DNA of 64,000 nucleotides, from NCBI RefSeq assembly GCF_000308495.1, contig NZ_BAFU01000017.1:1-64000 (forward strand), written 5' to 3'. Shown in pieces: positions 25,310 to 39,800 of the stretch (position 1 is the stretch's first letter; each line of letters begins with the position of its first letter). The DNA is from Nocardia brevicatena NBRC 12119. GTDB lineage: Bacteria > Actinomycetota > Actinomycetes > Mycobacteriales > Mycobacteriaceae. The notes under the pieces are model-generated. The model did not search any database. It was not told where the DNA came from and saw only the letters and a list, made by a program, of their open reading frames with translations. The position numbers were made by a program, and so were the translations under genes.

Positions 25310-25849
25310 TCACCAGACAAGGGTGAGGTTCGGGATGCGGACACGGCCGAAGAAGCGTTTGGCGATATCGCTGCCGTCGCGGTTGTAGCCGTTCATGATG
25401 TCGGCGAGTTCGGTGGCCAGCTCTTGCAGGGCCGGGCTGATGGTCTCGATACCGTCGTCGTACGTCCAGCCCCAGTCGCGGGGGACGTTGTCGATGGTGA
25501 TGTCGATGCAGTCGGGGTGCGGAATGTCCACAGTGATGACGATTTCGAGCGGCGCGTCGCCCAGCGGGTCGCGCAGCGCCGGTTCTCCCGGGCGGGTCGG
25601 CGCGGCGAACGCGATGCGGGCCAGGGCGATATCGGCGCGGATCATCTCGGCGACAGCCTTCAGATCGGCGTGTTTACCCACCCGATGGTGGCGGTTGCCG
25701 TAGGTGCGGTCCCCGACGGGGTGGTACCCGCCGCGGTCGAGGATCCGGTCCAGCATCCGTTGGGCGGTCGCGCGTTCCTCGGCGCCGGTGTTGGGGTGGT
25801 TGATGAGGGCGCGTAGGCGGTTGATACGGAGGCTCGCACTGATCGCCAT
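25310..25849 (-). CDS. Hypothetical protein with DUF2786-like N-terminus
   Basis: A 179-residue soluble protein. The N-terminal helix pair ASLRINRLRALINHPNTGAE / ERATAQRMLDRILDRG has the spacing of DUF2786-type domains found in phage and plasmid proteins. The remainder is mixed (LEIVITVDIPHPDCIDITID, then WTYDDGIETISPALQELATE). No catalytic motif is evident. ATG 25849 is preferred over the frame's 25999 start, whose extra 50 residues are Ser/Pro/Thr-rich and not protein-like. Function unknown. Confidence 0.6.
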   Translation of the reverse strand: MAISASLRINRLRALINHPNTGAEERATAQRMLDRILDRGGYHPVGDRTYGNRHHRVGKHADLKAVAEMIRADIALARIAFAAPTRPGEPALRDPLGDAPLEIVITVDIPHPDCIDITIDNVPRDWGWTYDDGIETISPALQELATELADIMNGYNRDGSDIAKRFFGRVRIPNLTLVW

Positions 25850-26042
25850 GGATGGCAAGGATAACGTCATCGCGGCCGGTGGTCGCGCGGGTGCGACGGT
25901 TTCGACGTGGGATGGGGATGAGACGGTCCACCTCCCCCCGACGATGGTGCCGGCGGGTGGAACGCAGGCGGTCGAGGACGAAGAACCCATCCCGCACAAC
26001 TGATTGCGTTATAAGATCAGTCCGGTATAGATTCCCTTCTGC

Positions 26043-26606
26043 TTGGCCGGCCACATCGACCCCGGCCTCCTGTTCGGCTGGGCGGGCGCCACCGCCAGTT
26101 GGGTCAACCGCACCGACCTCGGCGGTACGCGCGGCCTCGACGACTACATCACCCGCGACATGACCCACAACATCGGCGCCGAGATCATGGGCCGCAACAA
26201 ATTCGGCCCCTACCGCGGAGCGTGGGAGAACTACGACTGGAAGGGCTGGTGGGGCGACGAACCCCCGTTCCGCATTCCCGTCTTCGTCCTCATCCACCAC
26301 CCGCGCCCCTCCTTCACCCTCGGCGACACCACCTTTCACTTCCTCGACGCCTCCCCGAAGGACGCCCTGGAACAGGCCCTCACCGCCGCCGGCGGCCTGG
26401 ACGTGCGCATCGGCGGGGGAGTCGCCACCGTTCGGCAATTCCTCGCCGCCGACCTCATCGACACCATGCACGTCGCCGTCACGCCCCACGAACTCGGCGC
26501 CGGCGAACGACTGTGGGACAGCCCCGACGAACTTCTCGACCGCTTCCACCTGGAGAAGATCCCCAGCCCGAGCGGCGTGGTCCACCACTTCTTATGGCGG
26601 CGCTGA
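26043..26606 (+). pseudogene. Dihydrofolate-reductase-like (RibD C-terminal) protein, 5'-truncated
   Basis: The 187-residue frame shows the RibD_C/DHFR-like core: NIGAEIMGRNKFGPYRGAWE, PVFVLIHHPRPSF, GLDVRIGGGVATVRQFLAAD and LIDTMHVAVTPHELGAGERL. Family members begin about 30 residues earlier with a strand and SLDG motif. That is absent: the frame starts at TTG 26043 and is preceded by TAG 15 bases upstream. There is no ribosome site. It is probably a 5'-deleted gene, less likely a rare TTG start. Confidence 0.6.
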
Positions 26607-26697
26607 GAAACCGACCCTGAAACGGCCGATCGGCCGGGCGCCGCACAGGCACCCGACCGATCGGGAATCACGTACCCGGGCACACCCCGGGTCGGCG

Positions 26698-29341
<2,644 letters not shown>

Positions 29342-29347
29342 GACCGC

Positions 29348-29376
29348 AGTCTACCGGTTTTCTTGAATCATTCAAG
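29348..29376 (-). promoter_or_regulatory. furA-katG promoter with Fur box
   Basis: On the minus strand TTGAAT (29375-29370) and TAGACT (29353-29348) are -35 and -10 boxes with a 16-base spacer. CTTGAAT-C-ATTCAAG at 29362-29376 is a perfect 15-bp palindrome overlapping the -35, placed as a FurA operator. Transcription would begin at the GTG at 29341. Confidence 0.75.
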
Positions 29377-29464
29377 TGTTGATTTCTCGGCTTCGGTGAA
29401 CCCCCGGCAAATCAGGCTCCGTCCCCGGGGCGGCCGGCGACAGGGCGCCCGGCCGGACGATCGT

Positions 29465-30586
29465 TCACCCACCGGCCAGACGCCACAGCGATGTGACCTC
29501 CGCGGCGCGAGCGATATGGAGGGGGTCGGTGACATCCCGTACCCGTGCGTGTCGGGGCCGGGTGTCGATTCTGTCCACGACGTACAGGCCCGCCGACTCG
29601 ATGGCGGCCGACAACTCACCGTGCGCCCTGAGTTCCAGACGCTCGGCCAGGTCCGACAGGACGAGCCATCCTTCACCGCCCGGTGCGAGGTGAGCGGTGA
29701 GCCCGTCCAGAAATCCCCGGAGCATAGCGCTTCCCGGGTCGTAGACACCCTGCTCTACGGTCGAGGTGGGACGGGCAGGAATCCAGGGCGGGTTGCAGAC
29801 CACCAGGTCCGCACGGCCGGCGGGAAAGAGGGCAGGACCCAGGACGTCGACACGGTCGGCGAGGCCGAGTCGGCGGATATTGTCGCGCGCGCAGGCCAGG
29901 GCGCGCGGACCGATGTCGGTGGCCACGATGCGGTCGAATCCACGGCGCGCCAGGACGGCGGCGAGTACCCCGGTTCCCGTGCCGATGTCGAACGCGGTGC
30001 GGCAGACGGTCGACGTCGGAAGGGGCGCCCGCGCCACCAGGTCGATATACTCGCCTCGAACGGGGGAGAAAACACCGTAATGCGGGTGAATGGGGGCAGC
30101 GAGTGCCGGTACCCACACGCCGTTTCTGCGCCACTGATAGGCGCCGAGCACCCCCAGCAACTCGGTGAGCGAGACCGCTGTCGGCTCGGACGGCGGCCCG
30201 TAGGCCTGCGCGCACGCCCTGCGTACGTCAGGCGCTCTGCGCAGATCCAGGCGGTGGTCGTCCTCCAACAGCACCAGTAGCCGGCCCAGCACCCGGGCGC
30301 GATGACCGCGGGCGCGCCGATGCAGACGAAACGTCTCCGCCGGACCGCCGGCCTGTGGGCGGGGTGCGCGGGCGAGGTGACGGTCCATTGCCCGCAGGAG
30401 GTGGCGGGCATTGTGGAAGTCGCCCCGCCACAGCATGGCCGTGCCTTCGCAGGCCAGGCGGTAGGCGAGGTCGGCCCGCGTACGGTCGTCCGCAACGACC
30501 ACCCGAGCGGGAGAGGGGACCGCGCTTTCGGAATGCCAGCGGGCACGGCGGTGGGAATTGCTTTCGGTCCAGCGGATCGTGGACAC
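29465..30586 (-). CDS. Class I SAM-dependent methyltransferase (HemK/PrmC-like)
   Basis: A 373-residue protein. The C-terminal two thirds is a Rossmann methyltransferase: TAFDIGTGTGVLAAVLARRG (SAM-binding motif I), IVATDIGPRALACARDNIRR and DLVVCNPPWIP. NPPW is the signature of N- or Gln-methylating enzymes (HemK/PrmC, RlmG type). The N-terminal helical part (LAYRLACEGTAMLWRGDFHN) may bind the substrate. GTG 30586 has GAGGAG 8 bases upstream; the longer frame to 30727 is disregarded. Substrate unknown. Confidence 0.88.
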   Translation of the reverse strand: MSTIRWTESNSHRRARWHSESAVPSPARVVVADDRTRADLAYRLACEGTAMLWRGDFHNARHLLRAMDRHLARAPRPQAGGPAETFRLHRRARGHRARVLGRLLVLLEDDHRLDLRRAPDVRRACAQAYGPPSEPTAVSLTELLGVLGAYQWRRNGVWVPALAAPIHPHYGVFSPVRGEYIDLVARAPLPTSTVCRTAFDIGTGTGVLAAVLARRGFDRIVATDIGPRALACARDNIRRLGLADRVDVLGPALFPAGRADLVVCNPPWIPARPTSTVEQGVYDPGSAMLRGFLDGLTAHLAPGGEGWLVLSDLAERLELRAHGELSAAIESAGLYVVDRIDTRPRHARVRDVTDPLHIARAAEVTSLWRLAGG

Positions 30587-30941
30587 CGGATACTCCTCGT
30601 GATCGAACGTGCAGGGCACGAAGCGCGCTTCGACGAGGAGCGCGGGAAACGCCCGTCCGGCGACGGCCGGGCGAAAGGTGAAGGCGGACCGGGCTACCGC
30701 TCCCGCGTCGAAGCGCGAGAGGAGCAATCACCGACAACCATGCCGAGCGTCACGATCAGACCTTTCCCGAAGACGATACAAAAGCCTTGCACAGTCGGCT
30801 CCGCGCGAACAAACGGGCCTCACCCGAACCCGTCACTCGGCGGCGTCGCTGCTCAGCGTGAACGCCGAGCAGCCCTCGCAGCCGGACAGTGTCACCATCA
30901 TGAGCAGCGCCGCCACGACATATCGCCCGATCGTCGTGCCG
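30587..30941. other. Intergenic gap, nothing seen
   Basis: Between the methyltransferase start and the TetR stop. The open frames here are Arg/Ser-rich and not protein-like. No palindrome or RNA gene was recognised. Confidence 0.5.
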
Positions 30942-31604
30942 TCATGCGATCGGTAGCCGCTCGTCCAGCAGGAACGGAAGCAGGAAATCGCGGAGCAGCG
31001 CACGCTCTTCGCCCTCGTTCACGGCGGGAAGTGTCAGAAGCGAGACCATCACCCGCACGGCCCACCGCCCGAGCCGCTCGGCGGACGCGGGCGCCAGGTC
31101 CGAGCGCAACCGCCGAACAAACGCCGCGACCGAGGAATCGATCACCGTCGACGAATTCGACAGCCGCGCCAGGATTCCCGCATTGGCCGGTTCGAACCAT
31201 ACGGCGAGATGCGGAGTTCCGCGGGCCTCGGCCAGAGTCGCGGTCATCCCGTCCAGCAGCTGCTCGGTCCGGTCCGGCCCGTCCAGGGGGTGGTCGCGCC
31301 ACACCCGTTCGATGAGCAGTCCGGCCTCACGTCCGGCGAAGGCCACATACAGCGACTGCCGGCTGTCGAAATACCGGTAGAGGGTCGCCCGGGAGCAGCC
31401 CGCCGCCTCGGCCACCTCGGCCATTCCCACCGTGGTGACCCCTTTGTCGATGAACAGGGTGCGTACGGCGTCCAGGATGCGTTCACTCGCCAGCTCGGCC
31501 CGGCCGTCGGCCAGCCAGTCTCCACCCGGGCCGGGGCGTTTCGCCGGAGGTGGTTGCCCACCGCGGTCGTTCCGTGTCACCTTCCCCGGGGTCGGAAGGC
31601 TCAT
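30942..31604 (-). CDS. TetR-family regulator coupled to the P450
   Basis: A 220-residue TetR protein. HTH at about 35-80: ASERILDAVRTLFIDKGVTT, VGMAEVAEAAGCSRATLYRY, FDSRQSLYVAFAGREA. The rest is the helical ligand domain. Its ATG (31604) overlaps the stop of the P450 gene in ATGA, so the two are co-translated. It likely represses the P450 promoter, where AGACA/TGTCT half-sites are present, and hence itself. Confidence 0.9.
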   Translation of the reverse strand: MSLPTPGKVTRNDRGGQPPPAKRPGPGGDWLADGRAELASERILDAVRTLFIDKGVTTVGMAEVAEAAGCSRATLYRYFDSRQSLYVAFAGREAGLLIERVWRDHPLDGPDRTEQLLDGMTATLAEARGTPHLAVWFEPANAGILARLSNSSTVIDSSVAAFVRRLRSDLAPASAERLGRWAVRVMVSLLTLPAVNEGEERALLRDFLLPFLLDERLPIA

Positions 31605-32824
31605 GCCGCGCACCGGAACGGAACGCTCGTCGGCCGGCGCACATAGGGTCCCGGCGCGTACTCCACCGCATTGATATCGACCCGATACTCGGGGAATCGG
31701 TCCAACAGCTCCTCCAACGCCACGCGTGCCTGCATCCGCGCCGCGGCCGCGCCGAGACAGTGGTGGGGGCCGTGACCGAAGGTGAGGATGCGCTGCGGGT
31801 TCCGCTCGATGTTCAGCTCCTCGGCGTCGGCACCGAAGACTCGTTCGTCACGATTGGCCGACCCGAACACCAGCAGCACCTTACGTCCCACGGGCACGGT
31901 CCGGCCGGCGAGTTCCACATCGCGGGTCGTGGTGCGCGCCAGCCCCTGCACCGGTGAGGTGAGACGGGCGAATTCCTCCACCGCGACGCGGATCCGGTCG
32001 GGGTCGCGTGCCAGTACCGCCCGTTGGTCCGGGTGCTGCTGCAGCAGCTGCACGGCACCACCGAGCAGGCCGGTGGTGGTGTCGTTACCTCCGGCAACCA
32101 TGGTCCAAGTGTAGGCCAGGATCTGCACGATCCCGTCCACGTCGGTGTCGTCGGCGGCCATACCGGCCTGCACCAGCAGCGATACCGTGTCGTCTCCGGG
32201 ATCGCTGCGCCGCCGTGCGATGAGTTCGGCGAAGTAGCCCAGCATCCGCATCGACGCTTCCTGGGCGTCGGCGGTGCGCTGGGTGCTCAGCGCGACCACG
32301 GCGTCGGTCCAGCCGTCGAACCGTGCCCGGTCCTCCTCCGGCACACCGAGATAGTGGGCGATGACCATGGTGGGCAGGGGTTTGAACAGGTCCTTGACGA
32401 TATCGCCGCCGCCCTGTTCGGCCAAACGGTCCAACCGCGCGCGTACGAATCGCCGAACCACGGGCTCCACCTCCGCCACCTGACGGGGTGTGAACCCGCG
32501 GGCGACGAGCTTGCGGAAATCGGTGTGTTCGGGCGGGTCCTGCATCACCATCGGCGGGTTGCCGGTGAGACCGATCTGCTCGAGTTCGCCGTACTCCACG
32601 GTCAGACCGTCGCGGGAGGAGAAGGTCCCGGTATCACGGGCGGCCGCGTAGACGTGCTCATGCCGGGTCAGCACCCAGTAGTCGTGCTCGGGCCGGTCGG
32701 GCGGCACCACCCGGTGCACCGGATCGTGCTCCCGGAGTGCGGCATACATGGTCCAGGGAGACCGCCATGTGGCGCCGGTGCGCGGTTCGAACCGGACAGT
32801 CGCGTAAGACGAGTTGGATATCAT
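31601..32824 (-). CDS. Cytochrome P450 monooxygenase
   Basis: A 407-residue soluble bacterial P450. I-helix AGGNDTTT (oxygen activation), EEFAR as the ExxR position, and haem-binding loop FGHGPHHCLGAAAAR with the ligand Cys. MQDPPEHTDFRKLVARGFTP is the helix C region seen in mycobacterial-type CYPs acting on lipids or terpenoids. It needs a ferredoxin partner, none of which is adjacent. It is divergent from the NRPS with a 979-bp gap, so it could hydroxylate the peptide or its precursor; no direct evidence. It is the first gene of a P450-TetR operon. Confidence 0.93.
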   Translation of the reverse strand: MISNSSYATVRFEPRTGATWRSPWTMYAALREHDPVHRVVPPDRPEHDYWVLTRHEHVYAAARDTGTFSSRDGLTVEYGELEQIGLTGNPPMVMQDPPEHTDFRKLVARGFTPRQVAEVEPVVRRFVRARLDRLAEQGGGDIVKDLFKPLPTMVIAHYLGVPEEDRARFDGWTDAVVALSTQRTADAQEASMRMLGYFAELIARRRSDPGDDTVSLLVQAGMAADDTDVDGIVQILAYTWTMVAGGNDTTTGLLGGAVQLLQQHPDQRAVLARDPDRIRVAVEEFARLTSPVQGLARTTTRDVELAGRTVPVGRKVLLVFGSANRDERVFGADAEELNIERNPQRILTFGHGPHHCLGAAAARMQARVALEELLDRFPEYRVDINAVEYAPGPYVRRPTSVPFRCAA

Positions 32825-32830
32825 GTTCCG

Positions 32831-32859
32831 AATGTAAGACAGATCTCTAGTATTGTCTA
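32831..32859 (-). promoter_or_regulatory. P450 promoter with probable TetR operator
   Basis: Minus strand: TAGACA (32859-32854), 17-base spacer, TACATT (32836-32831), then ATG at 32824 only 6 bases later, so the message is probably leaderless. AGACA and TGTCT half-sites (32837-32841 and 32854-32858) flank the spacer as an inverted pair. Confidence 0.6.
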
Positions 32860-33803
32860 GTCATGCGGTGGCGGTATGCGGACGACCGGCGGCCGTGACC
32901 GCATACCGACTCCCACTCGACAACAGAATTCGATCAATTGCCGAGAGCCGAGACCGATTATCATGGATCCCGAAGCACCGAATCCTGTGCGTGACCTCGG
33001 CACCGCCACGGAAGCCGCACCGTCAACGCCCCATTGCAGAGCTCGCTCCCACTCGTTTATCATGGCCTTCTCAGGCGGGTCGAGATCACGAATACGCGTA
33101 GCCCGCTGTCGGTCCGGTTGCACCGCTACGGACCGGCATGACAGACGAATTCCTCCATTTGTCGGGGATGCGGGGAATCCACAGCACAAATTCGACCACA
33201 GCGTGGTCGTCGAATTTGCGACGGAATGAACTGGTACAGAGGTACGCCACGTCCAGAAGGCGATCCTATGCAGCCGACGCCGATGTGTATACCAACAATG
33301 TTCGCTCCCTGCTCGCCGAGCCCGACTCGGGTCCGAGCCGCATGGATGACCTGCGTACCCTCCGTCCAGGGGACGGTGGTGACGCGGGCGTGTATCGCGA
33401 GACGCACGTGTGTCCCGAGCCCGCCGGACAGCGGCTCCGGGACAACACGCTTCGCCGCAGATGCTCTACTCCATGAAAAATTTCGATAGCTCGCGCTCGT
33501 AGTACGCCGACTTCACCGGCGGCCGCACCCACGGTATTCATAACCATCGGGTCTCGTTATTCCCACAGTCTCGTTGTTCCCACAGGTTATTTACTTCCGG
33601 TTTCGGTGCGGACTGTCGCATCACGCTGTCCACCGCGGCAAAGACGGAATGTCTCGTCTGACCGGCACTTGCTGCCATTCCAACGGAATCCACTGTGCGT
33701 TCTTCGGAGTTATTCACGGACCCTTGGGATTTCAGGGGCGGCCCGAGGTATCGACAGACGCCGTGCCAAGCGGCTCCTGAATGACGAAACCAATGGAGAT
33801 CAG
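32860..33803. other. Long leader upstream of the NRPS, no gene seen
   Basis: About 940 bp between the P450 promoter and the NRPS start. Open frames on both strands are short and not protein-like. GC is visibly lower than in the NRPS. It must contain the NRPS promoter; I could not pick one with confidence. No MbtH-like or regulator gene is present. Confidence 0.5.
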
Positions 33804-36800
33804 ATGACTCAATCCAAGCGCAACCTCGATAGCGGTCGAGAGCGGTCGAGTTCATCGAAGATAAGCTCATCAGAATTTTCCGGAGACTTGGTCCCGGGTA
33901 ACGGTTCGGTAGCATATTCCAACGGTGACGGACCGGAAAATCCGCTTTCGTCCGATATTCTTCGGTTGACCGCGGCGCAGCGTGGAATATGGTTCGCCCA
34001 GCACCTTGCGGGTGAATCACCGATATCTGTGGCCCAATACGTCGAGATCATCGGCGAATTGAACACGGAATTGCTTGTCAAGGCATGCAAAACCGCCGAT
34101 CGCGAGTTCGGAGCGGGGTACGTGCGCCTGGTGGAGGTCGACGGAGAACCATGCCAATTCGTCGACGAAACACACATCTCCCCGGTGCCGGTCGTGGACC
34201 TGCGCCGGCATGCCGACCCCGTCGCCACCGCGCACAGGCTGATGGTCCAGGACTATTCCGCACCACTGGACCTGCTGCACGACAATCTCATGAAGAGTGT
34301 TGTGTACCAGGTCGGCCCGGCTCACTTCTTGTGGTATCAGCGTGCCCACCATATAGCGCTGGATGGATTCGCCGCGGTAACAATGCTGCGTCGGATAACC
34401 GAGTTGTACAACGCGTGGATAAACGACGAAGAGACTCCGCCGGCGACGGCGAAAGGCCTGCGGAGCATCGTCGAACAGGACCTGGCGTACCGGGATTCGG
34501 AGCGCTTCGAAAACGACCGCAAATACTGGACGGAACACCTGGCCGGCGCGCCGCCCGTCGTCAGCCTGGCCGGCCGCGTGGGCAAACCCACCATCCACCC
34601 CACGCTCATCAGCACACCCCTGCCGGACGACACCGCGCAGCTGCTGGACAGCGTCGTGCAGCAGCGCGGCACGAGCGTCACCCCGGTCATCGTCGCGGCG
34701 TTCGCCGCCTATCTCGCACGGATGACCGGAAGCGATGAAGTATTGCTGAGCCTGCCGGTTTCGGGCCGGCACTCAGCGGTGCTACGACGTTCGGGGGGAA
34801 TGGTGGCAAATGTGGTCCCACTGCGGGTACGGGTCGCCTCCCACAGCGTCGGTGACCTGATCGACGCCGCGCAAAGCGAGCTGACAAGCGCCCTTCGGCG
34901 ACAGCGCTACCGCCAAGAGGACATATTCCACGATATGGGGATCGCACGCGATGAGGCGGCGTCCTTCGGACCGGCCGTGAACCTCATGATGGTCGAGAAC
35001 GAGGTCGTGTTCGGCAACACGACCGGACGCCTGAACGTCCTGACGTCCGGGCCTACCGCCGACCTGTTCGTCAACATCTACCCGGGAGCGGGCAAGGACA
35101 GCACCCTGATCGACTTCCAGGGGAATCCGAACATCTACAGTCCGGCCGAGCTCGCCGACCACCACAAGCGGTTCCTCACGTTCCTGCACGAGTTCCTCGC
35201 CGGAGGGACCGAATGCCAGGTAAGCAGGTTGCCACTTCTGCAAGCACAGGAACGGGCCGCGCTACTGCCCGTGCGGGGGGCCTGCGGTGTCGAACCACGA
35301 CTGCTGCCGGACATTCTGACCGACAGCGCACACCGGAATCGTGATGCGAACGCCATCTCCTCGCCCGACCGGACGGTGACCTACGGTGAGCTGGACACCG
35401 CATCCTCCCAACTGGCCCGGCATCTGATAGCGCTGGGTTGCGGCCCGGACACGGCGGTGGCGATCGTGCTCCGACGCTCGGTCGAGTCGATCACCGCGGC
35501 GTGGGCGGTCGCGAAATGCGGGGCCGCGATCGTGCAGGTGGACCCGGCGTACCCGCCCAAACGTATCGAACACATGATCACCGACAGCGGGGCACGAGTG
35601 GTGATCACCATCGAGGCCCATCGCGAGCCGCTTCCGCACACGGTGCGCCACGTGGTCCTCGACGACCCCGCGACCCGGCACGCATGCGACGAGGCCGCGG
35701 GTGAGCCGGTCTCCGACGAGGAGCGGATCCGTCCGTTGCGGCCGTCCAACCTGGCCTACACGACCTACACGTCGGGCTCCACCGGGTTGCCGAAAGGCGT
35801 CCAGGTCACCCACACCGGACTGGCGAACCTCATCGCCGACCGCAGCGAAACCTACGGTATCGACACGGCCTCCCGCGTGTCCTACGCGCTCTCACCCAGC
35901 TTCGACGCCTCCCTGGAACAGTTCCTGACCTGCTTCGCGAACGGATCCACGCTGGTGATCGTGCCCCCCGACGTGATCGGCGGTGAACGACTCACCCAAC
36001 TGCTGGCCGACGAGCGCGTGACCCACCTGACGCTCACGCCCGCGATGCTGGCCACCGTGGACCCGCGCCCGCTGACCGACCTGCGCGTGGTCGTGGTCGG
36101 TGGCGACGTGTGTCCACCGCATGTCATCCAGCGGTGGACACAGAACTGGTCCATGTACAACGAATACGGCCCCACCGAAACCACCGTGACCGCCGCCGGC
36201 GCCGCGATCCGACCCGACCGTGACCTCACCGCCGGCGGCCCCATCCGCGGCGTATCGGCCATGGTGTTGGACCGTGCCCTCCAACCGGTGCCGAAAGGCA
36301 CCGCGGGGGAGCTGTACCTGGCCGGGCCGGGCCTGGCACGAGGCTACAGCCACCGGCTCGGCGAAACCGCGGCCCGGTTCATCGCCGACCCCTACGGCGG
36401 GTCGGGCGAGCGAATGTACCGCACCGGCGATATCGCGCGCTGGGACGGCGACAGCTCCGAGATGACGCTCGAGCTGATGGGGCGTAGCGACTTCCAGGTC
36501 AAGATCCGCGGATACCGGATCGAACCGGGCGAAATCGATGCCGCGCTCACCGGACACGAGGACGTGGACCTTTCCGTCACGGTGCCGGTGCACAACAATG
36601 CCGATGCTACTGTCCTGGCCTCCTACGTCGTCCCGGTCCACGGCCGCCGGATCGAACCGGGCGAACTGCAGCGCTTCGCCCGCGAGTCCCTGCCGCCGCA
36701 TATGGTCCCGGCGGTGATCCTGCCACTGGACAGCCTCCCGGTGAACGCGTTCGGCAAGCTCGACCGCAGCGCTTTGCCCGAACCCGCTTTCGGGACCGCA

Positions 36801-39800
36801 CCGGCCGGTCGACCGCCGACCGGCACCCGGGAAAACCTGGTGGCGGGACTGTTCACCGACGTGCTCGGCGTACCACAAGTGGGAGCCGACGACAGCTTCT
36901 TCGCCCTCGGTGGCGACAGCATCCTGTCGATTCAACTGGTGGCGCGGGCCAAGGCCGCCGGCCTGAGCTTTTCCACACAGGATGTGTTCGAGTACAAGAC
37001 CGTCGCGGGCCTGGCCGCCGTGGCGACAGAGGCCGGCAGCGGCCCTCGGCTGGTCGAATTGCCCGGTGGCGGCGTCGGGCCGATGCCGCTGTCGCCGATC
37101 ATGCACGCCATGCTCGCTCGCGGTCACTTCGACCGGTTCGCGCAGGCCACTCTCGTCCAGCTTCCGGAAGGGGTCGATCGAGCGGACCTGGTGCGCGCGC
37201 TGCAATCTGTGCTGGACCGCCACGACATGCTGCGCGCGGTACTGCGCGGCGCCGAGTCGGTCGACCGGTTCGTCGATGTCCTCGACCGGGGAACCGTCGA
37301 TGCCGACGCGGCGCTCATGCGCGTTCGGCTCGACCGGCGTGACGCCGCCGAAGTCGACCGGCACCTCCAAGCCGCCGCGGACCGGCTGGACCCACGCAAC
37401 GGTGTGCTCGTTCGGCTCGTATGGATGCAGGATCACAGCGGTGCGGGCCCCGACCTGCTGTGGCTGGTGATCCACCACCTCGCCGTCGACGCGGTGTCGT
37501 GGCGGATCATCCTCGCCGACCTCGCACGGGCCTGGGGACAGACTTCCGACGGCGGCGACCCGCACTTCGACCCGGACACCACCTCGGTCCGGCGCTGGGT
37601 CCACGGACTGGTCGAGCAGGCACCGGGCAGGTGCACGGCGGAACTCGACCTGTGGAAGGGCGTCCTCGAACGGGGCGATCGGCTTCTCGGGGAACGGCGT
37701 CTGGACCCGGAGCGCGATGTCACGGCCACGGCGGGCCGGATACGGATGCGTATCCCGGCCGATGTCGCCGAGGCGGTCCTCACGACCGTTCCGGCCCGTT
37801 TCCACGGCGGTGCCAACGACCCGCTGCTGGCGGCGCTGGCGCTGGCGCTCGGTGAGTGGCGGCGCCGGCGCGGTATGGCCGCCGACGGGGAACTGATCGC
37901 GCTGGAGGGCCACGGTCGGGAAGAACAGGCCGTGCCGGGAGCCGATCTGAGTGCCACCGTCGGCTGGTTCACTACCCGGTTCCCCGTGCGGATCGAACTG
38001 AGCGATATCGATCCCGAGGAGGCATTCGCCGGCGGCGCGGCCGCGGGACGGGCGATCAAGCAGGTGAAGGAGCAACTGCGGGCGGTGCCGGACAACGGCA
38101 TCGGCTACGGAATGCTGCGCTGTCTCGATCCCCGAGGCTCCGCCGAACTCGGGAACATGCCGGAACCGCAGATCAGCTTCAACTACCTGGGACGGGTGAG
38201 GTCCCACGAACACTCGGGGGCATGGGCACCCACCACCGAATTCACCGCGCTGACCGCGACGAGCGATCCGCGAATGGCGCTGCCCGCCGTGCTCGATATC
38301 AATGCGATCGCCGAGCAGGGACCCGACGGTCTCGAACTCGACGCGACATGGGAATTCGCCTCGCTGGTGCTGGACGCCGCGGACGTCGACGAACTCGCCG
38401 GACTGTGGGTGCGGGCGCTGCGGGCGTTCGCCGGTCACATCCGCTCCGACTCCGCCGGCGGCTTCACCCCCTCGGACTTCCCGCTCGTCGCGGTGTCCCA
38501 GGACGATATCGACCGTCGGCTGCGGGAATACCCGGCGATGACCGATATGTGGCCGCTCACCGCGTTGCAGGCCGGGCTGCTGTTCCACGCGGTCTACGAC
38601 CACGACGGCGCCGACGGCTACACCGTGCAGGTGGCGCTGACACTCGCCGGGCAGGTGGATGCGGAACGGATGCGGCGGGCCGCACAGGTGCTCATCGACC
38701 GGCACGACAGCCTGCGGACCGCGTTCGTCGAAAGCGCCGAGGGACCACGCCAGATCGTGCTGAGCGACACCCGGGTCGAGTGGTGCCACTCGGATATCAC
38801 CCATCTCGCCGACCCCGGCGAGCGCGCACACGAACTTCGGCGACTCGCGACATCGGCGTCGGCTCCGTTCGATCCGGCCCGTCCACCGCTGATGCGTTTC
38901 CACCTCGTCCGCACCGGAACCGACGAGTGCCGGCTGCTCATCACCAACCACCACATCGTGCTGGACGGCTGGTCGATGCCCTTGCTGGTCCACGAACTGC
39001 TGTCGGTGTACACGGCCGGCGGCGATACCGGCGAACTCGCGCCCCCACGGTCGTACCGGGACTACCTGCAGTGGCTGCACGCCCAAAACCAGGACGCCGC
39101 AACAGCCGCGTGGCGACAGATGCTCGCCGGAATCGAAAGTCCGACGCGCGTCACGGGCAGACCGGACCGGACGGTCACCGCGCACAACGACGACGTCGGT
39201 CTGAATCTGGATGCCGCGACCACCGCCGCGGTCCTCGACCTCGGCCGCTCCCACGGCGTCACCGCCAATACGGCCGTGCAGGTGGCGTGGGCGTTGCTGC
39301 TCACCGCCCTGACCGGCCGGTCGGACGTGGTGTTCGGCAACACGGTGTCCCACCGCCCGCCACAGATCCCCGGTGTCGAGCACATGATCGGCCTGTTCAT
39401 CAACACACTGCCCGTACGAGTCCGGCTCGACCCCCACGAAACCGTTGCCGACCTGCTCGTGCGGGTGCAATCCGAGCAGGCCGCCATGCTGGATCACCGA
39501 CATATCGGCCTGGCGGAACTGCAACGGGCGACCGGGATCGTCGACATGTTCGACACGGTGACGGTGCTCGAGTCCTACCCGCTCGACCGGGACGAGCTGG
39601 CACGCAATCTCGGCGACGCCGGTTTGCGGCTCGTCGACATCCAAGCCCACGACGCCACCCCGTATCCGCTGAGCCTGCAGGTGACCCCGCCACGACCGGC
39701 CCGCGACGGGCAATCCGACATCGCCGAACCCGATACCCACACGGTGACACTGCGATTCTCCACCGACCGGTTCGATCCGGACGAGGCCCGCACGCTGCTC

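Noticed and set aside
25255-25310. Short repeats as a CRISPR array
   Set aside because: The copies are contiguous with no spacers.
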